Assembly (NCBI GenBank): GCA_017551625.1
Contig: JAFZLF010000010.1
Span: 1 to 64,000, forward strand
Direction: 5' to 3'
Origin: Clostridiales bacterium
Lineage (GTDB): Bacteria; Bacillota; Clostridia; Saccharofermentanales; Saccharofermentanaceae
Length of the DNA: 64,000 bases
Below, piece after piece: positions 32,846 to 41,185 of the stretch. Below the pieces are notes generated by a model. It was not told the origin of the DNA. It did not search any database and saw only the letters and a program-made list of their open reading frames with translations. Numbering within the stretch: the stretch's first letter is position 1; each line of letters starts with the position of its first letter. Position numbers and translations under genes: made by a program.

Positions 32846-34294
32846 ATGCAGGATGTGCCCGAGAAAAACCTGAGCAATATGCTTAAGATGCCCGAAAAGA
32901 AACTCTATATTACCGATACGATCCTTCGTGACGCGCATCAGTCGCAAGCCGCGACGAGGATGCGCATCGAGGACATGCTCCCTGCATGTGAGATCCTCGA
33001 CAACATGGGATACTGGTCCCTCGAGTGCTGGGGCGGCGCGACTTTCGACTCGTGCATGCGGTTCCTCGGAGAGGATCCGTGGGAGAGACTGCGCACACTG
33101 AAGAAGGCAATGCCGAAGACGCCTCTGCAGATGCTCCTTCGCGCCCAGAACCTCCTGGGATACCGCCATTACGCCGATGACGTTGTTGAGTCTTTCTGTG
33201 GAAGAATGATCGAGAACGGCATCAACGTGGTCCGTATCTTTGACGCGCTGAATGACGTCAGAAATATGGAGAGCCCGATGCGCGCCGTGAAGAAATACGG
33301 CGGCACCTGCGAGGCAGCGCTGAGCTATACGACGAGCCCCGTCCATAATGAAGATTACTTCGTCAAGCAGGCGAAGATCCTGGTCGAGATGGGCGCGGAT
33401 GTGATCTGCATCAAGGACATGGCGAACCTTCTTCTGCCGTCGACGGCATATTCCCTCGTAAGTAAGCTCCGTGAAGCGGTCGATGTGCCGCTGCACCTGC
33501 ATACACACGATACGACCGGTACCGGCGCGATGGTCTACTATGCGGCTGCGCTCGCCGGGATCGACATCATCGACACAGCGCTTTCGCCTCTTGCGACGGG
33601 TACGTCACAACCGGCGACCGAGTCTCTGGTCGCGGCCTTTAAGGGAACGCCGAGAGATACGGGGCTCGATCTTCCGTCTCTTTCGAAAGCCGCTGTCCAC
33701 TTTAAGGGTGTCGCACAGAAACTCCAGGATCAGGGAATCCTCGATCCGAAGGTGCTCCGCGTCGATCCGAATACCCTGATCTATCAGGTCCCGGGCGGTA
33801 TGCTCTCGAACCTTCTAAACCAGTTAAAGCAGGCCGGTGCAGAGGATCGCTTCGAGGAAGTGCTCGCTGAAGTTCCTCGTGTCCGTGAAGATTTCGGTTA
33901 TCCACCGCTCGTGACGCCGACCTCCCAGATCGTGGGATCGCAGGCGGTCATGAACGTTCTGATGGGCCGTTATAAGACATTCCCGAAGGAGTCGAAGATG
34001 CTCCTGCGCGGCGAGTACGGAAGACTCCCGGGCAAGGTCAACGAAGAGATAAGAAAGCTTGCGATCGGTGATGAAGAAGTGATCGAGTGCCGTCCGGCCG
34101 ACCGTATCGCCAATGAGATGGAGACGCTCCGTGCGGAGGTTTCCGAATTCGCAAAATCCGAAGAAGACGTCCTGTCCTGCGCACTTTTCCCGCAGGTCGC
34201 TCCCGGCTTTATCAAAAAGAGAGATGCTGTTGAAGAGGACGCGGGAAGAAACGGAGAATGTGACGGGATCAAGGAGATTAACGTCATCTGGTGA
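32846..34294 (+). CDS. Oxaloacetate/pyruvate carboxyltransferase (5S, OadA/PycB type)
   Basis: A 482-residue carboxyltransferase of the HMGL-like barrel type. The metal ligands are visible: Asp in DTILRDAHQS (about residue 25), the carbamylated Lys in CIKDMANLL (about 189) and HLHTHD (about 216-221). The C-terminal conserved domain follows, but no biotinyl domain is attached, because the carrier is the separate upstream gene. It matches the 5S subunit of transcarboxylase or OadA without biotin domain. Known members decarboxylate oxaloacetate onto biotin or run in reverse. It is the last gene of the operon, followed by a terminator. Confidence 0.93.
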   Translation: MQDVPEKNLSNMLKMPEKKLYITDTILRDAHQSQAATRMRIEDMLPACEILDNMGYWSLECWGGATFDSCMRFLGEDPWERLRTLKKAMPKTPLQMLLRAQNLLGYRHYADDVVESFCGRMIENGINVVRIFDALNDVRNMESPMRAVKKYGGTCEAALSYTTSPVHNEDYFVKQAKILVEMGADVICIKDMANLLLPSTAYSLVSKLREAVDVPLHLHTHDTTGTGAMVYYAAALAGIDIIDTALSPLATGTSQPATESLVAAFKGTPRDTGLDLPSLSKAAVHFKGVAQKLQDQGILDPKVLRVDPNTLIYQVPGGMLSNLLNQLKQAGAEDRFEEVLAEVPRVREDFGYPPLVTPTSQIVGSQAVMNVLMGRYKTFPKESKMLLRGEYGRLPGKVNEEIRKLAIGDEEVIECRPADRIANEMETLRAEVSEFAKSEEDVLSCALFPQVAPGFIKKRDAVEEDAGRNGECDGIKEINVIW

Positions 34295-34322
34295 CACCGG
34301 TTTGCTATCTGAAAAGAGGAAA

Positions 34323-34360
34323 AAAGGATCCCGCTCAGAAAAAGAACGGGATCCTTTCCT
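34323..34360 (+). terminator. Terminator of the fab-transcarboxylase operon
   Basis: AAAGGATCCCG (34323-34333) and CGGGATCCTTT (34347-34357) form an 11-bp perfect stem followed by CCTT. It ends the ten-gene operon. Confidence 0.8.
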
Positions 34361-34379
34361 TATGTGCAAAACGTTATTT

Positions 34380-34598
34380 GTTTCACGAAAAACTTAAACA
34401 GTCAGAAATTATTTCAAGTCTGCCCTAAAACTTTTTGATTTTCAGACGTCTATTGCACAAGAGCGAGACGTTCATAATATGTATATATATTTATATATTT
34501 ATACATAATATATATAGTAACTGAAATCGGTTTCGTTATTTTTCTGTTTCAAGGTTAAGTAATGTGTGTAATAAAAGAATACGGATATTTATCTGAAC
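34380..34598. other. AT-rich intergenic stretch without genes
   Basis: No supported reading frame. It holds an extreme AT run at 34472-34517 made of TATATAT/ATATATA segments that could form a cruciform or an UP-element-like bend. The promoter of the next gene follows. I see no riboswitch pattern. Confidence 0.6.
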
Positions 34599-34626
34599 TT
34601 GCACATTTCACCGTTTCTGTTATCAT
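34599..34626 (+). promoter_or_regulatory. Promoter of the 221-residue membrane protein gene
   Basis: TTGCAC (34599-34604) and TATCAT (34621-34626), 16 bp apart, 60 bp ahead of the start. Confidence 0.6.
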
Positions 34627-34686
34627 AGCGTTTGTGAAATAAAAAGAACCGTTTCTAATTATACTTAAAGGGAGTGCGAAGTCGCG

Positions 34687-35352
34687 ATGCCGGATCCGAG
34701 TGTGGAGAAGAAAAAACTGAACATAAAGGAAGTGGGCATCAAGGGTGCGATCGTACACTTCTGGACATATTATAAATGGTGGGTGATCATACCGGTGATC
34801 GTGATCGGTGTTCTGGGTTCCATGCTATACTCATATCTGTCCGCGACGAAGAAAGCCTATCTTAACATCGCCATCGTGAACGGGCGGTACGAATCGCAGG
34901 ACGTGCTTTTCCAGGAGTACCAGCAACAGATCGGCAAGAAGTTCATCATCGACAGTACTTTTCACGCGCCGACGAATGAAGACTCGATTGCGATGACACA
35001 GGATATGACGGCCAGCGTCATGAAACTGGATTCGCTGATCTCCGGCGGCGTGGTGGATATCGTCATCACAAATTCCCGATCGATCAAGGAGTACGGACCG
35101 AACGGGGTGCGCGATCTGCGCGATGTACTGACGGACGAAGAGATCCGTGAACTCGATTCTAAAGAGATGATCTTCTACCTCGAGCCGGAAGACGGGAGCG
35201 CGAGCTATCCGGCAGCGATCAATATCACGGGCCTGGAGTATTTCGAGCCGGCCTATGCGGGATCCGAGGAGAAGCACTACCTGATGCTGTCCGCGTGCTC
35301 GGAGAAAAAAGAAGAAGAGAAACTTCTTCTGGAATATCTCTTCTTCAGTTAA
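34687..35352 (+). CDS. Single-pass membrane protein, unknown function
   Basis: A 221-residue protein with a cytosolic N-terminus (about 30 residues with Lys/Glu), one membrane helix (residues about 37-57, WWVIIPVIVIGVLGSMLY) and an external domain of 160 residues. The external part (LNIAIVNGRYESQDVLFQEY, VVDIVITNSRSIKEYG) has a layout like a small periplasmic-binding-like domain, but no family is recognised. A GGGAG site lies ahead of the ATG. It faces the YesL-like gene across a shared terminator; the two may belong to the same functional group. Confidence 0.75.
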   Translation: MPDPSVEKKKLNIKEVGIKGAIVHFWTYYKWWVIIPVIVIGVLGSMLYSYLSATKKAYLNIAIVNGRYESQDVLFQEYQQQIGKKFIIDSTFHAPTNEDSIAMTQDMTASVMKLDSLISGGVVDIVITNSRSIKEYGPNGVRDLRDVLTDEEIRELDSKEMIFYLEPEDGSASYPAAINITGLEYFEPAYAGSEEKHYLMLSACSEKKEEEKLLLEYLFFS

Positions 35353-35371
35353 GCTGATACTATATAGGAAG

Positions 35372-35408
35372 GCCACGATATTTTATGAGAGAAGGATCGT
35401 GGCTTTTT
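35372..35408 (+). terminator. Terminator between convergent genes
   Basis: GCCACGAT (35372-35379) and ATCGTGGC (35396-35403) with TTTTT. The A-rich other side is weak, so it mainly serves the plus-strand gene. Confidence 0.8.
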
Positions 35409-36225
35409 ACTTATCGCTATTCTCTTCGTCAGAATCCGTATCTTCAGAATCATCTTCATCGTCGGATCCGTCGTCTTCACTTTCTTCCTCATCGTCGCTT
35501 TCTTCGTCACTTTCTTCTTCAGACACGGAGTCTGTGATGATACTGCCGTCATCCTCGTAGGTGAGTTCCTGGACGGAACCGTCGCGGAAGACGCGGATCT
35601 TCTTCAGACCGAAGACCTTATGCAGGAAGAACGAGCAGATTAGGACGCGCAGGGCGAGATTATAGAAGAGCTCGAGTCCAAGGATGGCATATGTCCAGGC
35701 GGGGAAGGTATTGATGAGAAGCGGCGTAAAGAGCCACACTGCGATCAGGAAGATCGTGATGGCGAAATTCTTGATGCTGAGGAGGATCGCGTTGATGATG
35801 GTCTTCTTCAGCGTATTTTCATAAGTGGCCAGAAGCGCGAAGCCGTAAAGGAAGACCTGCACGACCAGAAACACCATGATCCATACGGGATACTGCAGGA
35901 AAGAGAAACGCGAGTCGAAGACATCCTGACGGAAATAGATGAAGTAGAGCTCGACGCCGAACATCGTCCCGAGCGCGAGAATGCCGAGCCAGAGGAGGAG
36001 GCCTTTCTTGAAACTGTCTTTAAATTCCCTAAAGTACGTCTGGTAGACCTGCGGGTCGTCACCGCTTATGATCTTCAGACATACTTTATATAGTCCGCAG
36101 AGCGAAGGTCCGATCGTGATGATCGGGATACACGTAAAGAGGAAGAGAGCATTGACCCAGAATACGTTAAAAACGTTGGAGAGAAAGCGCATCGCGGGGT
36201 TATTCGAGTTGAAAGTCTCATGCAT
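35407..36225 (-). CDS. YesL-like (DUF624) membrane protein with acidic tail
   Basis: A 272-residue protein with five or six membrane helices in the first 205 residues, matching the DUF624/YesL family (NVFWVNALFLFTCIPIITIGP, then helix pairs and LFYNLALRVLICSFF). YesL-like genes are typically beside sugar ABC transporter genes in Firmicutes, as here. The last 45 residues are an almost pure Asp/Glu/Ser tail, probably cytosolic and disordered. The product of the tail is unusual for the family. Its promoter region carries a perfect 14-bp palindrome, suggesting control by a LacI-type regulator. Confidence 0.85.
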   Translation of the reverse strand: MHETFNSNNPAMRFLSNVFNVFWVNALFLFTCIPIITIGPSLCGLYKVCLKIISGDDPQVYQTYFREFKDSFKKGLLLWLGILALGTMFGVELYFIYFRQDVFDSRFSFLQYPVWIMVFLVVQVFLYGFALLATYENTLKKTIINAILLSIKNFAITIFLIAVWLFTPLLINTFPAWTYAILGLELFYNLALRVLICSFFLHKVFGLKKIRVFRDGSVQELTYEDDGSIITDSVSEEESDEESDDEEESEDDGSDDEDDSEDTDSDEENSDK

Positions 36226-36254
36226 AGGTAAGCACCTCAGAAAAGCGGTTTTGG

Positions 36255-36287
36255 CTGAATCGATTCAGACACGAAAAGATTATACCA
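36255..36287 (-). promoter_or_regulatory. Promoter and LacI-like operator of the YesL-like gene
   Basis: On the minus strand an extended -10 TGGTATAAT (TATAAT at 36279-36284) is followed by the perfect palindrome CTGAATCGATTCAG (36255-36268), placed just after the start of transcription. A central CG and this symmetry are typical of LacI/GalR operators. Confidence 0.6.
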
Positions 36288-36470
36288 ACACGGTGAATAA
36301 AAATACAGAGCGTAACGTTTCGCCCCTCAAATAGCAAGGAATGAATATACAATTAGCAGTTTACCGCAAGAATTGTAATGTAAATTGTCAAGGCAATGGG
36401 TATTATGTACATGTAGTTACAAGAAAACGGCGACTCGTTCGTCAAAAATCTACAATATCAGGAGGACGAT

Positions 36471-37901
36471 ATGAAAAAAATTATTGCAAGTGTTCTTTGC
36501 TTCACAATGTGCGCTGCAATGTTCGCGGGCTGCTCTTCTTCGGACAGCACAACAACAACAGCTGCAGGTGGCAATGGCGGCGAAACAACAACAGAAGCTG
36601 CTAAGTCTGATCCGACAACATCTGAGGTTCAGATCGGTACAGGTAGCATCGAGATCGTAGTTTATGCGATGTCTGATGAGGTTCCTGGCATGATCGAGGA
36701 ATTCTTCAAGAGAAATCCGGATCTGGCTGACAAGTACACAATCAACGCTACAGTTTCCAACAACGACAACCAGGCTTACGAGACAAAGCTGAACGCGGCT
36801 CTCACCGCTGGCGGCGATCTGGCTCCGGACCTCTACGTTGCTGAGGCTGACTACATTCTCCCTTATACACAGGGTGAGTTCGCTGATTTTGCTGCTCCTT
36901 ACTCCAGCTTCATCGATGATGTTGACGGTAAGATCAAGGCTGCTGATATCGCTGGTTACACAGTTGAGCTCGGCACAAACAAGGGCGGCGACCTCGTTGC
37001 TCTTTGCTATCAGTGCACAGGTGGTGCGTTCATCTACAGACGTTCCATCGCTAAGGAAGTATTCGGTTCTGACGATCAGGCTACTGTTGAGGCTGCTATC
37101 GGCGCCGGCACACAGTCCTGGGACAAGTTCTTCGAGGCTGCTGAAGCTCTGAAGGCTAAGGGTTATGCAATCGTTTCCGGTCTCGGTGACGTTTGGAACG
37201 TATGTGAGAAGGCTGCTGCTACTCCGTGGGTTGTAGACGGCAAGCTCAACATCGACCCGATGAGAATGGAATACCTCGACATCGCTAAGAAGCTTATCGA
37301 TGGCGACTACTGCAACAAGACAGATGCTTGGCAGGAAGCTTGGTATGCTGACATGAAGGATCAGAGCGAGCGTAAGGTATTCGGTTGGTATGGTCCGGCT
37401 TGGCTCATCAACTACGTTATCGCTAAGCAGGCTGTTGACGAAGCTACTGGTTTCGGCGACTACGCTGTATGCGTACCGAACGTTGGTTTCTGGTGGGGCG
37501 GTTCCTGGCTGCTGGCTAACAAGGCTGCCATCGAGAACGCTGACAAGAAGGACGTTATCGCTAAGATCGTTGAGTGGATCACACTTGACTGCACAGAGAA
37601 TGGTCTCCTTTATGCTTGGGCTAACGGTCAGATCTCCGCTGCGAAGGATACAGTATCCTCCGGTACAGTTATGAAGATGTCCGATGGTTCCATGGACTTC
37701 CTCGGTGGTCAGAACCCGTTCGAGATCTTTGTACAGGCTACATCTTATGCTTCCGCTAAGTGCAAGTGCGAATATGACTCCACACTGAACGGCACATGGC
37801 AGGAGCAGGCTAAGCAGTACGCTATGGGTGAGAAGGATAAGGACGCTGCTCTCAACGAGTTCAAGGACGTTGCAGCTAACGCTGGTATCACAGTTGAGTA
37901 A
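36471..37901 (+). CDS. Sugar ABC transporter substrate-binding lipoprotein
   Basis: A 476-residue solute-binding lipoprotein (family 1). Lipobox FAGC gives C20 as the lipidated residue, followed by a Thr/Ser/Gly-rich linker to about residue 55 and the binding domain (IEIVVYAMSDEVPGMIEEFF, APDLYVAEADYILP, WWGGSWLLANKAA). Codon use is strikingly different from neighbours: GCT, GTT, ACA dominate, as in very highly expressed genes. The ligand is probably an oligosaccharide. The two permeases follow after an intercistronic hairpin. A strong AGGAGG ribosome binding site is present; the 130 bp upstream has no clear consensus promoter. Confidence 0.92.
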   Translation: MKKIIASVLCFTMCAAMFAGCSSSDSTTTTAAGGNGGETTTEAAKSDPTTSEVQIGTGSIEIVVYAMSDEVPGMIEEFFKRNPDLADKYTINATVSNNDNQAYETKLNAALTAGGDLAPDLYVAEADYILPYTQGEFADFAAPYSSFIDDVDGKIKAADIAGYTVELGTNKGGDLVALCYQCTGGAFIYRRSIAKEVFGSDDQATVEAAIGAGTQSWDKFFEAAEALKAKGYAIVSGLGDVWNVCEKAAATPWVVDGKLNIDPMRMEYLDIAKKLIDGDYCNKTDAWQEAWYADMKDQSERKVFGWYGPAWLINYVIAKQAVDEATGFGDYAVCVPNVGFWWGGSWLLANKAAIENADKKDVIAKIVEWITLDCTENGLLYAWANGQISAAKDTVSSGTVMKMSDGSMDFLGGQNPFEIFVQATSYASAKCKCEYDSTLNGTWQEQAKQYAMGEKDKDAALNEFKDVAANAGITVE

Positions 37902-37943
37902 TCTACTGTATACACACTTCTAACCAAGTGAACTAGAAGATCT

Positions 37944-37980
37944 GGGGGCGGACGAAAGGAATTTCGCCCGCCCCATTTTT
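37944..37980 (+). terminator. Intercistronic hairpin between binding protein and permeases
   Basis: GGGGCGGACGAAA and TTTCGCCCGCCCC form a strong stem followed by ATTTTT. It is likely a partial terminator that keeps binding-protein mRNA in excess over permease mRNA. Confidence 0.78.
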
Positions 37981-38014
37981 CTTTATCTACTAAGAGTGAA
38001 CGGTGGTGTTTTTT

Positions 38015-39001
38015 TTGAAACAAAAGAAGCTCGTTAATTATTCCAAGTTCGGATATATCTTTGCCATCCCGTTTATTCTTGCTTTTTTGATCTTTACACT
38101 TTATCCGGTATGCTACACACTGCTTATCGGATTTACGAACCACGAGGGTGCTATCCCGCCGAAGCTTGAGATTCTCAAGGATCCTCTTGAGAACTTCAAG
38201 TATCTCTTCCAGAAGAGACCTTCCGGTCAGATGAGCTACTTCCTCTTGGGCTTGATTACAACAGCGAGAATCTGGGTTATTAACTTTATCCCGCAGCTTG
38301 GCCTGGGTTTACTCCTTTCCGCATGGTTCACAGACAACCGTGTTAAGGTAAAAGGTCAGGGTTTCTACAAGGTAGTCTTCTACCTCCCTAACATTATCAC
38401 AGCGGCTACATGTGCTATCTTGTTCCGTACGTTGTTCGGATATCCTATCGGACCGATCAATGATATTCTCAAGTCTCTGCACATCCTGAAGGAGCCCTAT
38501 AACTTCCTTCTGAAGAAGTCTCCGACGCGTGCTATCGTTGAATTTATTCAGTGCTGGCAGTGGTATGGTTCTACGATGATCACATTGATTGCTGCCGTTA
38601 TCGGTATCAACCCTGAGATCTTCGAGGCTGCCGAAATTGACGGAGCCAACAGAATTCAGAAGTTCTTTAGAATTACGATCCCGAGTATCCGTCCGGTTAT
38701 GCTCTTTACTCTCGTAACCAGCTTGATCGGTGGTCTTAGTATGTTCGATATCCCGATGCTTCTTGCTCAGGGTGGTCCGGACAATGCTACACAGACGGTG
38801 GCGATCTACATCTATAACCAGTCCTTCAGAAAACCTTATAAGTACAATCGTTCAGCTGCAGCAAGTATCATCTTGTTCATCATCATCGTCGGATGCTCCT
38901 GCCTCCTGTTCTATCTCATGAGAGACAAGGAAGCGGCGAAGCTCGAGAAGTTGAAGAAGGCTGAAATGAAGCGTAACAGACTCATGGCAAGGGGGGCGTA
39001 A
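38015..39001 (+). CDS. Sugar ABC transporter permease, MalF type
   Basis: A 328-residue integral membrane permease with six helices and the cytosolic EAA loop (IFEAAEIDGANRIQKFFRITIPSI), which docks to the ATPase. The TTG at 38015 is chosen as start, with GGTGG 8 bp upstream; a GTG at 38003 is the alternative. It is followed 3 bp later by the second permease. No ATP-binding gene is nearby, so a shared MsmK/UgpC-type ATPase elsewhere is expected. Confidence 0.92.
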   Translation: MKQKKLVNYSKFGYIFAIPFILAFLIFTLYPVCYTLLIGFTNHEGAIPPKLEILKDPLENFKYLFQKRPSGQMSYFLLGLITTARIWVINFIPQLGLGLLLSAWFTDNRVKVKGQGFYKVVFYLPNIITAATCAILFRTLFGYPIGPINDILKSLHILKEPYNFLLKKSPTRAIVEFIQCWQWYGSTMITLIAAVIGINPEIFEAAEIDGANRIQKFFRITIPSIRPVMLFTLVTSLIGGLSMFDIPMLLAQGGPDNATQTVAIYIYNQSFRKPYKYNRSAAASIILFIIIVGCSCLLFYLMRDKEAAKLEKLKKAEMKRNRLMARGA

Positions 39002-39004
39002 TCA

Positions 39005-39877
39005 ATGGCGACAAATACTACTGCATTGGCCTCGTCTAAGCAAAAAGACTCGATTATCTTCAAGACCGTAATCTATATCGTATGTACGATCCTGGCGATT
39101 CTCAGTATTGCTCCTTTCCTGGTCATGCTTATCAACTCTACCCGTTCCACAGCCCAGATCATGGCTCACGCAGTAAGCTTTATTCCGGGTAAGGAACTGG
39201 GAAACAACATTAAACTTCTGAAAACCAAGAAGACATTTAACGCTCTGCGCGGTATGAAGAACTCCTTCATCATCTCTGCTAGCGTTACCGTTCTGGCTGT
39301 ATACTTCTCGAGCCTTACCGCGTATGCGATCTACACATATGACTGGAAACTCAAGAAAGCTTTCTTCAGCCTGGTTATGGGTATCATGATGCTTCCTGGT
39401 ACCGTTACTATGATCGGTTTCTACAGAGCATGTTATCAGTTCCATCTCGTGAACAACCGTCTCATGCTCATCCTCCCTGCGATCGCTTCTCCTATGATGG
39501 TATTCTTCATGAGACAGTATCTCGAGGGCGCGCTCTCGCTGGAGATCGTAGAATCCGCCCGTATCGACGGTGCAAACGAATTCAGGACGTTTAACACGAT
39601 CGTACTACCGATTATGAAGCCGGCTATGGCGACACAGGCGATCTTCGCTTTCGTAGGATCCTGGAACAACTACTTCCTGCCGATGATCCTTCTGAATAAG
39701 CAAGAGAGCTACACGATGCCGATCATGGTTGCCCTTCTCAACGGCGATATCTACAAGACGGAATTCGGTTGTATCTATCTTGGACTTTCCATGACAGCTC
39801 TTCCGCTTATCATCGTCTATCTGCTTCTGTCGAAGTACATCGTCAGCGGTGTTGCACTCGGTTCCGTTAAGGGTTAA
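39005..39877 (+). CDS. Sugar ABC transporter permease, MalG type
   Basis: A 290-residue permease with six helices and the EAA loop in its C-terminal half (SLEIVESARIDGANEFRTF). AAGGGGGG precedes the ATG. Its codon use shares some GCT/GTT preference with the binding protein. It ends the operon at the hairpin at 39941-39966. Confidence 0.93.
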   Translation: MATNTTALASSKQKDSIIFKTVIYIVCTILAILSIAPFLVMLINSTRSTAQIMAHAVSFIPGKELGNNIKLLKTKKTFNALRGMKNSFIISASVTVLAVYFSSLTAYAIYTYDWKLKKAFFSLVMGIMMLPGTVTMIGFYRACYQFHLVNNRLMLILPAIASPMMVFFMRQYLEGALSLEIVESARIDGANEFRTFNTIVLPIMKPAMATQAIFAFVGSWNNYFLPMILLNKQESYTMPIMVALLNGDIYKTEFGCIYLGLSMTALPLIIVYLLLSKYIVSGVALGSVKG

Positions 39878-39940
39878 TTCCGAGGGCCGGAAAAGCCGAG
39901 AGGCATATTCCGAAAGCAACAAAGAAACACAATTACAAGA

Positions 39941-39976
39941 GAAGCCGTTCCGAAAGGGACGGCTTCTTTATTCTTC
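39941..39976 (+). terminator. Terminator shared by permease and AraC genes
   Basis: GAAGCCGT and ACGGCTTC with a GAAA tetraloop (CCGAAAGG) and a T-rich tail. It can work for both convergent genes. Confidence 0.85.
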
Positions 39977-40942
39977 TACGATACGTGCAGCCCGGTACTG
40001 TGACGGGGTCATGCCCGTCGCGTTTTTGAAGCAACGTGTGAAACTTGTGAGATTATTAAACCCGGATTGGAAAGCGATCTCCGTGACGGTCTTATCGGTA
40101 TCGGTCAGGAGTACTTTCGCCGCCTGCATACGGCGGTGCAGCAGGAATTCGTAGAACGTCACGTCTGTATATTCCTTAAAGAGCCTCGAGAAATGGAACT
40201 TGGAGAAACCGACATAGTCGGCCGCCCACTCGAGCGTGATCTCATCCATGAAGTGGGCATTGATGTGGTTGATCAGGGATTTGAACTTGACGTATTTACT
40301 CTTGCTCTTGCTATCCTCGAGATGGATCGGATTAAACTGCGGATTGGTCGTGACGAGAAGCGAGAAGATGTTCATGAGCCGTGAGTAGATCGGAAGCTCC
40401 AGGACCATATTCTCGTAGAGGAAATACTGGTCGTTGATCCCCATAAACGTCTCATAGATCTTCCCGTATACGGTCGGGTAGGTCGACTCGTTGATGATGC
40501 GGGGCTCCTTAAAAAACTCCGTCAGAAACGAAAAGTCAAAAAGTCCCATGAGAAAGTCGATCACGAAAAGATAGATGAACCGGCAGCCGTCATTTTCACA
40601 CTCGATCTCGTGCAACATGTGCGGCGGGATGAAGAGAATATCGCCGGGATTCAGATTGACGGACTTTCCGTTGATGATGTACTTGTATTCGTTCTCGATC
40701 GGGATACATATCTCCAGTGCTTCGTGCTTGTGTGGCGCGTAGCTCTTGTACTGGTTATTGTACCAGATACGCATCGAGGTCTTCGGGATGAAGTCTACAT
40801 CTTCTTCATCGCCGTTAAGGACGCGCTTGCTGAACTGTCGGACGGGCTGGTTATATATGACAGGTGTCGTGGTATCACGCTCGTATGTTTCGACCGGAAC
40901 CACAGATGTGTCCGCAACGGAAGGTGTGATCTCATCGTTCAT
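39968..40942 (-). CDS. AraC family transcriptional regulator with cupin sensor
   Basis: A 324-residue regulator. The N-terminal half (residues about 45-150) is a cupin-like sugar sensor (HKHEALEICIPIENEYKYIINGK, LFIPPHMLHEIE), and the C-terminal 100 residues hold two helix-turn-helix motifs (EWAADYVGFSKFHFSRLFKEY and VTEIAFQSGFNNLTSFTRCFK in part). It is convergent with the sugar ABC genes and is the likely activator of them. An extended -10 TGCTATACT lies upstream on the minus strand at 41017-41022. Confidence 0.92.
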   Translation of the reverse strand: MNDEITPSVADTSVVPVETYERDTTTPVIYNQPVRQFSKRVLNGDEEDVDFIPKTSMRIWYNNQYKSYAPHKHEALEICIPIENEYKYIINGKSVNLNPGDILFIPPHMLHEIECENDGCRFIYLFVIDFLMGLFDFSFLTEFFKEPRIINESTYPTVYGKIYETFMGINDQYFLYENMVLELPIYSRLMNIFSLLVTTNPQFNPIHLEDSKSKSKYVKFKSLINHINAHFMDEITLEWAADYVGFSKFHFSRLFKEYTDVTFYEFLLHRRMQAAKVLLTDTDKTVTEIAFQSGFNNLTSFTRCFKNATGMTPSQYRAARIVEE

Positions 40943-41044
40943 AAGTATGCCCGTCTCCTTTCTTTCAGATCAAGCGTGCTGTTTTCCTCCGGCAGAATCA
41001 GGCACAGATTAAATCAAGTATAGCATCGATTCCCGGAAAACCCA

Positions 41045-41119
41045 AATCCGCGCCGCCGGGGAGAGTGAGCCGAAAAGCTGTAATCCGCGCCGCCGGGGAC
41101 AGCGGACAGAAAAGTTGCC
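41045..41119. repeat. 37-bp tandem repeat, about 2.5 copies
   Basis: AATCCGCGCCGCCGGGGA starts at 41045 and again at 41082 (37 bp apart). The rest of each unit (GAAAAGNTG) also matches, and a third decayed partial copy follows. It lies in the divergent region between araC and the lipoprotein gene. Confidence 0.75.
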
Positions 41120-41138
41120 ATCTGTGCTGCGGAGGAGA

Positions 41139-41147
41139 TGATATAAT
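41139..41147 (+). promoter_or_regulatory. Extended -10 promoter of the 422-residue lipoprotein gene
   Basis: TGATATAAT with TATAAT at 41142-41147. TTGCCA at 41115 is 21 bp away, too far for a normal -35. Confidence 0.5.
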
Positions 41148-41185
41148 AGTGATGGGGTGGCAAACAAAACAAGGGAGGCATTATT

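Noticed and set aside
32437..34294. Classical acetyl-CoA carboxylase (AccB/AccC)
   Set aside because: The gene after the biotin carrier is a metal-dependent HMGL-type carboxyltransferase (HLHTHD, carbamylated Lys), not an ATP-grasp biotin carboxylase.
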